Assembly (NCBI GenBank): GCA_035274225.1
Contig: DATEOK010000349.1
Location: 1-34,437, forward strand
Direction: 5' to 3'
Length of the DNA stretch: 34,437 nucleotides
Source of the DNA: Dongia_A sp035274225
GTDB taxonomy: Bacteria; Pseudomonadota; Alphaproteobacteria; Dongiales; Dongiaceae
Made by a program: the position numbers and the translations under genes. The notes under the pieces are model-generated. The model was not told where the DNA came from, searched no databases, and was given only the letters and a program-made list of their open reading frames with translations. This document shows, piece by piece, positions 8,801 to 15,639 of the stretch. Positions within the stretch are counted from its first letter, which is position 1; each line of letters begins with the position of its first letter.

Positions 8801-9745
8801 GTTCAGTCCAGCCGGGCCGCCGGCGGCGTCGAAGTTCACCTCCTCGCGCGCGTTTTGCCCGACGTCGCCAATATAGAGGTCGCCGGTGACGGGATCGATG
8901 CTGATGCGCCAGGGGTTGCGGACGCCGATGGCCCAGATCTCATCGGCGCCCGGCGTCGCGCCGGCAAAAGGGTTGTCATCGGGAATCGCGTAATTGCGCG
9001 TCGCATCCCCCGGAAAGTCATCGCCGTCGACGTCGATGCGCAGGATCTTGCCCAGCAGGACATTGATGTTCTGGGCATTGTTGTGCGGATCGTTGGCGTC
9101 GCCGCCGTCGCCGACGCCGATATAGAGGTAGCCATCCGGACCGAAGGCGAGGGAGCCGCCATTGTGGTTGGCGAACTCACTGTGCGGAATCGTGAGGACG
9201 GTCTGGACCGGCGTGGCGGTTGCCACCGCTGGATCGCCCGAGCGGGCATATTCGCGCAACTCGATGTCGCCGGTCGCATTTGTGAGATAGACGAAGAAGC
9301 GCCCATTGCTGGCATAGTCAGGATGGAAGATGACGTTCAGAACGCCGCGCTCGCTCTGGATGGAGAACTGGTCTTGGGGAATGACCAGGAAGTCCGATTG
9401 GGCGCCGGTGGCCGTGTCGATGCGGATGACCTGGCCGCTCTCCTTGCGCATTGCATAGACGAAACCGTCCTCGCCCGGCGCGAGGGCGAGCGCCTTGTCC
9501 CCGACATCGGCCAGCAGTGTCGCGGTGATGTTGCCGGAACTCGGGTCGAGGTCGGCGATGCTGTGGCCGTAGAGGATATCGTTGCCGGCGCCGCCCCGCA
9601 GGGTATCGGCTCCGTCGCCGCCGGAGACGGTGTCATCTCCGCCCAGTGCATCGACCTGGTCGCTGCCGCCTAAGGCTGTGACGGTATCGGCCGCTTCGCT
9701 TGCGCTCAGGGTATCCTTGGCGTTGGAGCCGCTGAAAGCTGGCAT
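5816..9745 (-). CDS. Secreted RTX-repeat protein with PQQ glucose/sorbosone-dehydrogenase-like propeller
   Basis: This 1309-residue protein has three parts. Residues 1-60 carry an N-terminal set of GGxGxD repeats. Residues 70-435 form a six-bladed propeller of the glucose/sorbosone dehydrogenase family, with NHNGGSLAFGPDGYLYIGVG (His194 placed like the catalytic base), VRNPWRISIDP and GYVYRGP signatures. Residues 440-1210 are hemolysin-type calcium-binding repeats with eight DTYxVD-type units. The last 110 residues resemble the C-terminal region of type I secreted RTX proteins. There is no Sec signal peptide, so export by a type I ABC system is expected, but no HlyB/HlyD-like genes occur in the window. 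The enzyme's substrate and PQQ dependence are inferred from family only. Confidence 0.9.
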   Translation of the reverse strand: MPAFSGSNAKDTLSASEAADTVTALGGSDQVDALGGDDTVSGGDGADTLRGGAGNDILYGHSIADLDPSSGNITATLLADVGDKALALAPGEDGFVYAMRKESGQVIRIDTATGAQSDFLVIPQDQFSIQSERGVLNVIFHPDYASNGRFFVYLTNATGDIELREYARSGDPAVATATPVQTVLTIPHSEFANHNGGSLAFGPDGYLYIGVGDGGDANDPHNNAQNINVLLGKILRIDVDGDDFPGDATRNYAIPDDNPFAGATPGADEIWAIGVRNPWRISIDPVTGDLYIGDVGQNAREEVNFDAAGGPAGLNYGWDFREGKIQGPSGPPNPPGLTNPVFDYDRDVGRSITGGYVYRGPAPGLEGAYFFTDFASGRVFTLRMTNGVLAEDAVDRTAQIVGANLSFISSFGTDNAGNLYAVTFGGAIYRLDPGPAAGDAADMIDGGIGDDSLFGGVGNDTLIGAQGNDALTGGAGNDNMRGGAGDDTYIADGGDIVNESVAGSGGIDTVQSSISFSLANSARLLGMVENLTLAGSDNIDGTGNALGNAIAGNGGVNVLAGAGGNDSLQGFGGNDSLDGGAGKDTLKGGAGNDTYAIDTAGDQISEEANLDTDDAVRSIITVDLASLGGGAIERATLLGAGALKAFGNGGANTLTGNKAANLLDGRGGADTLSGGDGSDTYVVDDGNDKVVETNAKAAGGIDLVRSSVTFTLDANLEKLTLTDKGDINATGNELNNTLVGNSGNNRLDGGAGKDAMAGGGGDDTYVVDSAGDVVTETAGNGIDTVESALTFSLATRAQVENLTLTGAAVNATGNALGNLLTGNALANSLDGRAGNDTLRGGAGNDVYIVDQAGDVVDEQGNADIGDEVKSASVLLAAIAGIEHYAFTGTAAWTFAGNGSDNRVSGGSGADSLDGASGNDTLLGNGGNDTLAGGLGKDSLDGGLGNDLMKGGAGDDLYVVNAAGDKIDEDGNADAADLVRASISVNLATLGGGFIEDATLVGAAAINVTGNVGINHLVGNDGANTLNGDKGADILEGGKGADTYDVDDDGDQVIETIAGAAGGIDLVRSTVSFGLGANVEKLTLLGSDNIDATGNTLKNTLLGNTGANILDGGAGNDAMTGGKGDDTYVVDALGDTVIEAAGGGTDLVQSSITYSLASRINVENLELTGIGKIAGTGNALANVITGNDGDNTLNGAAGNDTLTGGEGIDRLTGGTGRDSFDYNLLTDVGDTISDFAKGASGDVLDLRDILADAGYGGANPFGDGVLSFTPNGANTLIQIDADGAGGNPAVTVVTLLNVSLTQTDTANFLV
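6122..6886 (-). repeat. RTX higher-order repeat, copy 2 (residues 954-1208)
   Basis: This copy repeats residues 592-846 with a constant offset of 362 residues. Anchors are LATLGGGFIEDATLVGA versus LASLGGGAIERATLLGA, AAGGIDLVRSTVSF versus AAGGIDLVRSSVTF, and VENLELTG versus VENLTLTG. Confidence 0.8.
7208..7972 (-). repeat. RTX higher-order repeat, copy 1 (residues 592-846)
   Basis: This is the partner of the copy at 6122-6886. The three different repeat subtypes occur in the same order and at identical spacing (1086 bp between copies), with no length change across the anchors. Confidence 0.8.
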
Positions 9746-9819
9746 GCGTCGTCAATGCCCCCTATGTGCATCCGGCCCCAATAGTCATACGCCGGACCTT
9801 GATAAAAGGTTGCAGCGGT

Positions 9820-10488
9820 CTAGCCGGACTTTGCCGGCGACAGGCCAAAGGTGTCCACCACCGAGCGACCGCCGGCAAGGCCGGCGATCCATTCGGCCTC
9901 CAGAGCGAGCTTCGCCTCGGCATCGCGGATGCGCGACCGCACGGTCGCGGGCGACAGCGCGACCAGGCCGTCATCGTCGCCGATCACGAGATCGCCCGGC
10001 GTGACCAGCCGGCCGCCGACCGTCACCGGCCCGTTGACCTTTCCGCGCACCGCGCCGCTCGGGCCGCGCGGCGTCACCCAGCGCGAGAAGACTGAAAAGT
10101 CAGTCCAGCTGGCGATCGTCGCGACATCGCGCACGGCGCCGTCGCAGACCACGCCGGCGCAGCGGCGGTTGCGCAAATGGCCGCTCAGGATCTCGCCGAT
10201 CATCGCGAATTGTGCGTTGCCCCCGGCGGCAATCACCAGGACATCGCCGGGGCCGGCGCGCTCGAGCGCATGCAGCACGGCACCGAAGTCGGGCGGCTCG
10301 CACTGCGCTGTGACCGCGCGGCCGAACAAGGGCGGCTGCTTGCCCGGCGGACTGAGCGGCCGGATCGCGGGATCGATCTGCTGGTCGGGCACCAGGTCGA
10401 CGGCCACCGCCACCGGCACCGCACGCCAGGGTTCGATCTCTTCCGCTGTCAGCGGCGGGGCAGGGACGGAATAGACGATCACGGTCAT
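9820..10488 (-). CDS. RraA-like / 4-carboxy-4-hydroxy-2-oxoadipate aldolase-family protein
   Basis: This 222-residue protein has the RraA fold. The motifs are LFGRAVTAQ, GPGDVLVIAAGG, the metal-site segment GVVCDGAVRDV, the TPRGPSGAVRGKVNGPV stretch and PGDLVIGDDDGLVAL. The family includes HMG/CHA aldolases that cleave or decarboxylate oxo-acids and the RNase E inhibitor RraA. The Arg-Asp pair of the metal and substrate site is retained, which favours an aldolase or decarboxylase. An N-terminal extension of about 40 residues is slightly unusual. It is divergent from the ArsR-DUF2087 gene across a 119-bp region that contains a palindromic operator, so the regulator may also control it. Confidence 0.85.
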   Translation of the reverse strand: MTVIVYSVPAPPLTAEEIEPWRAVPVAVAVDLVPDQQIDPAIRPLSPPGKQPPLFGRAVTAQCEPPDFGAVLHALERAGPGDVLVIAAGGNAQFAMIGEILSGHLRNRRCAGVVCDGAVRDVATIASWTDFSVFSRWVTPRGPSGAVRGKVNGPVTVGGRLVTPGDLVIGDDDGLVALSPATVRSRIRDAEAKLALEAEWIAGLAGGRSVVDTFGLSPAKSG

Positions 10489-10549
10489 ATGGGCACCCCT
10501 TCGGCCGGTTGCGCCCCAGCCTAGCGGATTCGCCGCCGGGATCGAAGGT

Positions 10550-10578
10550 TTGACAGGGTAACTGATTCGAAATATATC
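10550..10578 (+). promoter_or_regulatory. Sigma-70-type promoter of the ArsR-DUF2087 gene
   Basis: TTGACA (10550-10555) and TATATC (10573-10578) are separated by exactly 17 bp. The -10 lies inside the palindrome at 10565-10598. Confidence 0.7.
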
Positions 10579-10598
10579 TAATTAGATATTGATCGAAT
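10565..10598. promoter_or_regulatory. 34-nt interrupted palindrome, probable operator
   Basis: The perfect 16-bp inner palindrome ATATCTAATTAGATAT (10574-10589) is flanked symmetrically by ATTCGA (10565-10570) and TCGAAT (10593-10598) around the same centre. It covers the -10 region and probable transcription start of the ArsR-DUF2087 gene, which suggests autorepression. The dyad fits a dimeric winged-helix repressor. Confidence 0.75.
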
Positions 10599-10607
10599 GA
10601 GTTCGCC

Positions 10608-11183
10608 ATGGAGCCCGATTTCGACGCGACCCTGGCCTTTCTCAAGGCCCTCGCCAACGAGCAGCGGCTGCGCATCGTCGGCCTGCTGACGGAGCGGCGG
10701 CGCAGCGTGCAGGAATTGGCGGCCCTGATCGGCCTGAAGGAACCGACGGTCTGCCATCATCTGGCGTTGCTCAACAAGGTCGGCCTGCTGGAGATGACGG
10801 CCGAGGGCAACATCCACTGGTACCGGCTGCGCGCCGAGCAGATCCTCGCGCTCGGCCGGTCGGTGTTCGGCCAGGAGCGGATCAACATCGACCCCGGCAT
10901 GGACGAGAAGCGCTGGGACCGGCGCATCCTGGAGAATTTCGTCGAGGACGGGCAGCTGAAACAGATCCCCGCCAGCCGCAAGAAGCGCTGGGTGGTGCTG
11001 CGCTGGCTCGCCGACAAGTTCAAGACGGGCGAGCACTACAGCGAAGCGTCGGTGAACAAGATCATCCAGAAGCACCACTGGGATTCCGCGACCCTGCGGC
11101 GCGAGCTCATCGGCTACCGCATGCTGAAGCGGCAGAGGGGGATGTACTGGCGCCAGCCGGAGAGCGCCTGGCTGCAGGCTTAA
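10608..11183 (+). CDS. ArsR-type regulator with C-terminal DUF2087 domain
   Basis: This 191-residue protein has an N-terminal ArsR-like winged helix (residues about 8-75: LKALANEQRLRIVGLLTERR, then PTVCHHLALLNKVGLLEM). It is joined to a DUF2087 domain at about 112-187 (LKQIPASRKKRWVVLRWLAD, YSEASVNKIIQ, LRRELIGYRML). DUF2087 is a small helical domain found in bacterial regulators; its ligand is unknown. The gene is divergent from the RraA-like gene and is preceded by a good promoter overlapped by a palindrome, so it most likely represses itself and perhaps its neighbour. Confidence 0.88.
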   Translation: MEPDFDATLAFLKALANEQRLRIVGLLTERRRSVQELAALIGLKEPTVCHHLALLNKVGLLEMTAEGNIHWYRLRAEQILALGRSVFGQERINIDPGMDEKRWDRRILENFVEDGQLKQIPASRKKRWVVLRWLADKFKTGEHYSEASVNKIIQKHHWDSATLRRELIGYRMLKRQRGMYWRQPESAWLQA

Positions 11184-11192
11184 GTAACCATC

Positions 11193-11420
11193 TCAACGCG
11201 GGTTCAGCCAATCCAGAATTGCGCCGAACTCTCCGGTCCACCATAGGTATGCTGCCGCGGTTGCAGCACCTAAAGTGCACGATACGAGCCATTCGAGCGG
11301 CGATGGAAATGTTCGGCGCAAGCGACCTGCGCCGAGTATTCTCGTCGAATCCGGGCTCACACTGTCGATTAGCCGCAGACGATGGTAGTTGAAGCCTCTC
11401 GGGCGCATTCGCAGTCTCAT
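11193..11420 (-). CDS. Possible small membrane protein (weak prediction)
   Basis: The region 11184-11523 has no strong gene and is poorer in GC than its surroundings. The best candidate is this ORF of about 75 residues. It has an Arg-rich N-terminus and one hydrophobic segment near residues 46-63 (WLVSCTLGAATAAAYLWW), ending in DWLNPR. ATG starts at 11420 and 11408 are both possible, and no clear ribosome binding site was found. Third-position GC is lower than in neighbouring genes, so it may be spurious or recently acquired. Confidence 0.3.
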   Translation of the reverse strand: MRLRMRPRGFNYHRLRLIDSVSPDSTRILGAGRLRRTFPSPLEWLVSCTLGAATAAAYLWWTGEFGAILDWLNPR

Positions 11421-11523
11421 ACGCACGTCTCCGTCCGCTGAGCTTCTAGTCAGTCAAGTGGCGGTATTTCCCCACGCCAACTGCAATCTCACTCTCCTGG
11501 AGGTCAATCGTCAATCCGGATCG

Positions 11524-12243
11524 CTAGCGCTTGCGCGCGATGAACTCGCGGCAGCCGCGCGTCGTCGCGTGGCGGTGCACGTCCGGCTCGGTCGCGGAGA
11601 AGGCCTCGACTTCGAATCCCGCGGCTGCGATCCGCTCGGCGGCGTCGGCACCGTAGTAGCGGATATGATCCCACTGGCCGAAATGCAGGTCGCGGTCGGC
11701 GCGCGCGGTCACGGACGGATTCTCGTAGGTCTGTTCGAACGTCAGCGCCAGCGGGAAGGACAGGATCGCGAGGCCGCCGGAGCTGAGGATGCGCCGGATC
11801 TCCGCGAGCGCCTTGCGGTCGTCGACATGCTCGAGCACGTGGTTGGCGACGACGACGTCCCAGGATTCGTCTGGCATGTCGATCGCCTCGATATTGAGGA
11901 TACGGTCGGCATAGCCGGCGATATCGGCGGAGAGGTACGAGTCGGCCAGCCCGCTGTAGATCTTGCGCATCACCGGCTCGGGCGCGAAATGCAGGATGCG
12001 CTTGCCGCGGAGCGCGCCCTCGTGTGGCTTGATCCAGAGATACTGGTGCCGGTGCCGCTCCAGCGACCTGCAGGACGGGCATTCCGCGTCGAACCGCGGC
12101 GGCAGCCCCGAGGCCGAGAACAGGCCGCTATAGCCGCAGATGTTGCAGTCGCGTGGATGGACCCCGCCCAGTTTCCCGACGATCTTGCGGGCATAGTGCA
12201 TACGGCGGCGCATCGCCCTCAGCCGCGTCATCACCCCTGGCAC
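11524..12243 (-). CDS. SAM-dependent methyltransferase with N-terminal zinc-finger-like motif
   Basis: This protein has 239 residues. It opens with a basic helix and two cysteine pairs (CNICG at about 33 and CPSC at about 55) that look like a zinc knuckle. A class I methyltransferase-like core follows, with KRILHFAPEP at the SAM-binding loop and DVVVANHVLEHVDD plus LSSGGLAILSFPL as motifs post-I and III. The FAPEP variant of motif I is typical of a bacterial subgroup linked to cell-surface or sugar modification. The substrate is unknown. The stop is at the 11524 end, and no operon partner is evident. Confidence 0.83.
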   Translation of the reverse strand: MPGVMTRLRAMRRRMHYARKIVGKLGGVHPRDCNICGYSGLFSASGLPPRFDAECPSCRSLERHRHQYLWIKPHEGALRGKRILHFAPEPVMRKIYSGLADSYLSADIAGYADRILNIEAIDMPDESWDVVVANHVLEHVDDRKALAEIRRILSSGGLAILSFPLALTFEQTYENPSVTARADRDLHFGQWDHIRYYGADAAERIAAAGFEVEAFSATEPDVHRHATTRGCREFIARKR

Positions 12244-12404
12244 CGTTTCCCTCCCGGCTTGTTGACCAACCCGAGATGAACGGGCTCGGCCGCATCAAGT
12301 TGCAGGGACAGGGAAGTGATCGGCAAGGGACAAAGCTGGGACGGAGAAGTTACCGGCGCGGGACAGGAAGTGGGGTATTCGAACAAGAAGCGGCCGAGTG
12401 CCGG

Positions 12405-12956
12405 CTAGCGGTGCAGAATTTGTAGAATGGCGCGCGCCTTCTCGCTGTCGCTTGCAAATATGAAGGGATCTGAACATGGCGCCTGGAGGACCGTCATGGA
12501 GGCGGGCTCAGGATTGGGCAGGATCGTAGCGCTGGGCCCGCGGAGGGGAAGCGTCCCGAATCTTGGATCGCGCAAAGCAATCAAGAATGGCCCGGAAGGC
12601 ATGGCCTTCGGCTCTGCAAAGGTCGAGTTGTCCCAAGTCACAACCAGAGTCTGGGGAGCTTTCCCAACCAAGACTTCGTCAACGAGCACGTCAAACCTCG
12701 CGTAGTCACCTAGGAAGCTTTCGTTCTCCAGGGATTCGCGTCGTTGAGGCGAAATATCAGGCGAGTTGGCGAGCTCCTGCCGTATCGTCGGATCGCGGAC
12801 GATCGCGTAGTTGGAAATACGGCCAACCACCACAACATCTGCATACTTGATGTCAGCAAGCTCGAGGGGCGCCTGCGTCATGCAAGCGTGAGCGGGGGCG
12901 GTTGCCGAGGCCAAGGCAGCGAGTAAGCCCGCGAGAAACGTCCGATACGCTCGCAT
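12405..12956 (-). CDS. Secreted protein of unknown function
   Basis: This 183-residue protein has a clean Sec signal peptide (residues 1-24, cleavage after APAHA) and a Cys as the first mature residue; the context is not a canonical lipobox. Mature features include VVVVGRISNYAIV, suggestive of a small beta-rich fold, and a DVLVDEVLVGKAPQTLVVTW stretch of the kind seen in secreted OB-like or TIMP-like proteins. Only two Cys remain in the mature chain, one at the start and one near the C-terminus (APCSDPF), so a disulfide is possible. I do not recognise a named family. The 161 bases between this gene and the methyltransferase contain nothing convincing. Confidence 0.65.
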   Translation of the reverse strand: MRAYRTFLAGLLAALASATAPAHACMTQAPLELADIKYADVVVVGRISNYAIVRDPTIRQELANSPDISPQRRESLENESFLGDYARFDVLVDEVLVGKAPQTLVVTWDNSTFAEPKAMPSGPFLIALRDPRFGTLPLRGPSATILPNPEPASMTVLQAPCSDPFIFASDSEKARAILQILHR

Positions 12957-13060
12957 TCGGATTTCTCCGGAGTCTTGATTGAAGCCACGCTAGTCGCGAA
13001 AGCGGGCAAAATTCGGGCGCAATCTCTGCGCCCCGGCAAGGGGCGCGGTGATGACTGCTA

Positions 13061-13279
13061 TCAAAACCGATACGTTCTCCCGATGAGATTGGTGTGCGTG
13101 TATTGCCCGTCGCGATGATCGCTTCCCGTGACGTGGCTCGGGCCCCGCTCATACCGTCCGGAGCTTGCACACGCTGCGAGCGCGGCAGCTGAGAGAATCA
13201 GCGAGGCAACGCCGAGCCATCGCAGCAAGCCGCGACGACCAGGCAAGTGGCTTTGATTGTCTTGTAGGGAGCGTGACAA
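13061..13279 (-). CDS. Small lipoprotein, unknown function
   Basis: This short ORF encodes a convincing lipoprotein signal: an Arg-rich start (PGRRGLLRW), a hydrophobic core and a LAAC lipobox. The mature peptide is only about 37 residues and ends in HTNLIGRTYRF. No ATG is available: TTG at 13279 or TTG at 13246 must serve as start, and the latter gives a more normal signal peptide length. The downstream gene 12405-12956 is on the same strand 104 bases away. Function is unknown. Confidence 0.5.
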   Translation of the reverse strand: MSRSLQDNQSHLPGRRGLLRWLGVASLILSAAALAACASSGRYERGPSHVTGSDHRDGQYTHTNLIGRTYRF

Positions 13280-13362
13280 AGGGTATCCTTTCCAGCTGGA
13301 CGGCTTCAGCGTTCAGAGACTTGCACAGTGCGATGATGTTCCGCAAAGCGGACTTGAAACGA

Positions 13363-13398
13363 TCAGAGGGCTAGACGATGTCTCGTCTAACCCTCTGA
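13363..13398 (-). terminator. Hairpin 3' of tRNA-Asn, likely terminator or processing signal
   Basis: Arms 13363-13378 and 13383-13398 form a 16-bp stem with a 4-nt loop. The one mismatch read on the plus strand (C-A) becomes a G-U pair on the minus strand, so the stem is complete only in the tRNA transcript. The tail after it (TCGTTTC) is only weakly U-rich, but a T6 run separates the tRNA and the stem. Confidence 0.55.
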
Positions 13399-13404
13399 AA
13401 AAAC

Positions 13405-13479
13405 TGGCTCCCCGGGCCGGATTCGAACCAGCGACCAACCGGTTAACAGCCGGTTGCTCTACCGCTGAGCTACCGGGGA
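13405..13479 (-). tRNA. tRNA-Asn (anticodon GTT)
   Basis: This is a 75-nt cloverleaf with an encoded CCA. The acceptor stem is TCCCCGG/CCGGGGA with discriminator G, the D arm contains AGCTCAGCGGTAGAGC, the anticodon loop is CTGTTAAC with GTT, and the T arm is CTGGTTCGAATCCGG. All key positions are normal. Confidence 0.95.
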
Positions 13480-13519
13480 TCAGGTCCCGGCGCGGAAACC
13501 GCGCGGCCTGAAGGGGCAG

Positions 13520-13548
13520 CTTATAACCGCGGGATTCCGCGCTGTAAA
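13520..13548 (-). promoter_or_regulatory. Promoter of the tRNA-Asn gene
   Basis: On the minus strand, TTTACA (13543-13548) and TATAAG (13520-13525) are separated by exactly 17 bp, each matching 5 of 6 consensus bases. The GC-rich leader between this promoter and the tRNA is about 40 nt. Confidence 0.7.
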
Positions 13549-13672
13549 CCTTTTTGCCACAGCCGGTTGGCGGCCGTGCCTCAGGCTGGCTGGAGGGCCG
13601 GGTGCGGCGACCTAAGGGGTTGACAGAGTTGGCACAATTCTCAATGGTGCGCCGCTAAACCGAGGGTAATCC

Positions 13673-14401
13673 ATGAAGGCAATCATCCTGAGCGCGGGCC
13701 AGGGCTCGCGCCTGCTGCCGTTGACCGAGGGCAAGCCCAAGTGCCTGCTGCCGATCGGGCCGCGCACCTTGATCGAATGGCAGATCTGGGCCCTGACCCA
13801 GGGCGGCGTCGACGACATCGCCGTGGTGGTCGGCTATCACGCCCGCGACGTGCAGGACCTGCTGAAGCGCCTGGAAGGGCCGAAGCTCAAGATCCGCACC
13901 ATCTTCAACCCGTTCTACAAGCTGGCGGACAACCTCGCGAGCTGCTGGATGGCGCGGCACGAGATGGCCCAGGATTTCGTCATCCTCAACGGCGACACCG
14001 TCATCCAGCCCAAGATCTTCCAGAAGCTGCTGGCGAGCCCGGCCGCGCCGATCACCGTCACCATCGACAAGAAGGAATCCTACGATTCCGACGACATGAA
14101 GGTGCACCTCAAGGGCGAGAAGCTGCTCGACATCGGCAAGACCCTGCCGCCCGAGCGCACCGACGGCGAGTCGATCGGCATGCTGCTGTTCCGCGGCGAG
14201 GGGCCGAAGCTCTTCAGCCACTATCTTGACGACATCATGCACACGCCCGAAGGGCTGAAATGGTGGTACCTGCGCGCCATCGGCCAGATCGCCGAGCGCG
14301 CCAATGTCATGACCTGTAACATCGAGGGCTATGGCTGGGGCGAGGTGGATTTTCCCGCCGACCTCGAGCGCGTGAGCAAGCTGGTCGAGGACTGGGCGTA
14401 A
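13673..14401 (+). CDS. LicC-like nucleotidyltransferase (phosphocholine cytidylyltransferase family)
   Basis: This 242-residue protein has the GT-A/nucleotidyltransferase fold. The nucleotide loop LSAGQGSRLLPLTEGKPKCL carries the GxGxR signature and catalytic Lys. NGDTVIQP gives the metal-binding Asp, NPFYKLADNLASCWMA matches the LicC-type NP..N..S motif, and GYGWGEVDFPADL closes the domain. Family members make CDP-choline or related activated head groups. GAGGGT seven bases upstream supports the start, and a TTGACA lies at 13620-13625. It stands alone, convergent with the porin gene. It might supply an activated alcohol to the CDP-alcohol transferases further right, but that link is inference. 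Confidence 0.83.
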   Translation: MKAIILSAGQGSRLLPLTEGKPKCLLPIGPRTLIEWQIWALTQGGVDDIAVVVGYHARDVQDLLKRLEGPKLKIRTIFNPFYKLADNLASCWMARHEMAQDFVILNGDTVIQPKIFQKLLASPAAPITVTIDKKESYDSDDMKVHLKGEKLLDIGKTLPPERTDGESIGMLLFRGEGPKLFSHYLDDIMHTPEGLKWWYLRAIGQIAERANVMTCNIEGYGWGEVDFPADLERVSKLVEDWA

Positions 14402-14409
14402 GGCTGGTC

Positions 14410-14452
14410 GCATTTTCTGCGCCGAACCGGCATCCACTTCGGCGGAAAATGC
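14410..14452. repeat. Intergenic palindrome of dispersed-repeat type
   Basis: GCATTTTC-TG-CGCCGAA (14410-14426) pairs with TTCGGCGGAAAATGC (14438-14452), giving 15 bp with a 2-nt bulge. It lies between two convergent genes and has no T tract. Similar GGAAAATGC palindromes are, from memory, frequent between genes in alphaproteobacteria. It may serve as a bidirectional RNA stop or stabiliser. Confidence 0.6.
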
Positions 14453-14459
14453 TCCGGTC

Positions 14460-15614
14460 TCAGAACTCGATCGCGATGCCGGTGCCGATCTCGAAGGCGT
14501 CATAGTCGGCAAAGTCCGAGAAATCCGGTGCGCTCGCCGGATCGGCATCAGTCCAGGTGTACGCCACCTCCCCATCCAGGTCGATGCCGGAACCCAATTC
14601 GTAGCTCGCCGTCAGCGCGGCGCGCTGCTGGGTGAAGTCTTCATCCGGCGCGCCCTCGATGGCGACGTCGGCTTGCAGGATCGAATAGCCGATGCCGAAG
14701 CTCCACGGCTCCAGTTCGTAGGCTGCGCCGATCCCCAATACCCAACGATCCGCGACGACGTCGCCGTTCTCCAGGGTCGCGGCGAACAGGTCGTCGTCGT
14801 GGTAGTATTCGAACGACGCGCCGAACGAAATATCCTCGATGCCGACGAGCACGCCGGCCTGGTAGAATTCGGATTCCTCCCGGTTCGGTCCGCCGTCGGC
14901 TTTCTCGACATTGCCCTCCCACGAACCGCCCAGACCGAGCTGCAGGGACCAGGCCTCCGTCTCGTAGCTGTAGGTGCCGTAGAGCGAGACGTTGTGGCGC
15001 GAGGCGTCCTCCTCGTTCGTCGGCATGCCGAGATGCGCCCCGACGCCATCGCCATGGGTCTTCTTGTCGCCCGAGGGCGTGTAGGAGAGGCCGAGCTGGA
15101 ACCCGCTGAAGATGGGCGACAGATAGAGCACCTTCTGCGCATCGCCCTCGTCATCGACACCCGTGCAGACGCTATTGCTGGTTGCCGTGTTGGCGCCCCA
15201 TTGATTGGGGGAGAAGGCGGAGAAATTCTCGGTCCCGCCGGGCGGGATCACGCACATCAGCGCAAGCGCTTCGTCCATCGAGCCCGCCCGCAGCTCGCCG
15301 AAGCCGCCGCTGAAATAGATCCAGGCCTCGTCGATCTGGCTGCCGGGATCGTCCTCGCCGGCAAGCTCGATCCGTGCACCGACCTCGAGCCCGTTGTCGA
15401 GGGTTGTCGAGCCCAAGAAGTGGATTTCCGCGTCCTGGAACAGGCCGTCTGTGTTGCGCTCGTTGCCGGGCTCGCCTTCGCCGTCGTCATCGAACACGGC
15501 CATGTAGGCGGCGTTGAACTCGCCACCGACGTGCAGCTGGATGCCATCGGCGCGCGCCCCGCCGCCGGCAAGCGCACCCAGCATTGCTCCCGATGTTGCA
15601 AAGAGCCTGCGCAT
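14460..15614 (-). CDS. Outer-membrane porin
   Basis: This 384-residue general porin has a signal peptide (residues 1-22, ending near ARADG). Many alternating beta-strands follow (for example IQLHVGGEFNAAYMAV, LEVGARIEL, FGELRAGSMDEAL), and the chain ends in a C-terminal Phe (IAIEF), the BAM recognition residue. A Cys pair (VCTG, and MCVIPPGG in the putative L3 loop) could form a disulfide. It starts 25 bases after the histidine kinase stop on the same strand, with GAGGGG as ribosome binding site, so it is probably controlled with or by that two-component system. Solute preference is unknown; the acidic loops suggest cations. Confidence 0.87.
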   Translation of the reverse strand: MRRLFATSGAMLGALAGGGARADGIQLHVGGEFNAAYMAVFDDDGEGEPGNERNTDGLFQDAEIHFLGSTTLDNGLEVGARIELAGEDDPGSQIDEAWIYFSGGFGELRAGSMDEALALMCVIPPGGTENFSAFSPNQWGANTATSNSVCTGVDDEGDAQKVLYLSPIFSGFQLGLSYTPSGDKKTHGDGVGAHLGMPTNEEDASRHNVSLYGTYSYETEAWSLQLGLGGSWEGNVEKADGGPNREESEFYQAGVLVGIEDISFGASFEYYHDDDLFAATLENGDVVADRWVLGIGAAYELEPWSFGIGYSILQADVAIEGAPDEDFTQQRAALTASYELGSGIDLDGEVAYTWTDADPASAPDFSDFADYDAFEIGTGIAIEF

Positions 15615-15639
15615 CCGGTCCCCTCGTGCGCCAGCGATC

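Noticed and set aside
8348..9673. Long plus-strand ORF of 441 residues opposite the dehydrogenase part of the RTX gene
   Set aside because: It lies antisense to a clearly homologous gene and has low-complexity composition typical of high-GC shadow frames.
13620..13650. Sigma-54-like TTGGCAC site upstream of the LicC-like gene
   Set aside because: The downstream GC element of the sigma-54 consensus is absent; only an isolated TTGACA remains.
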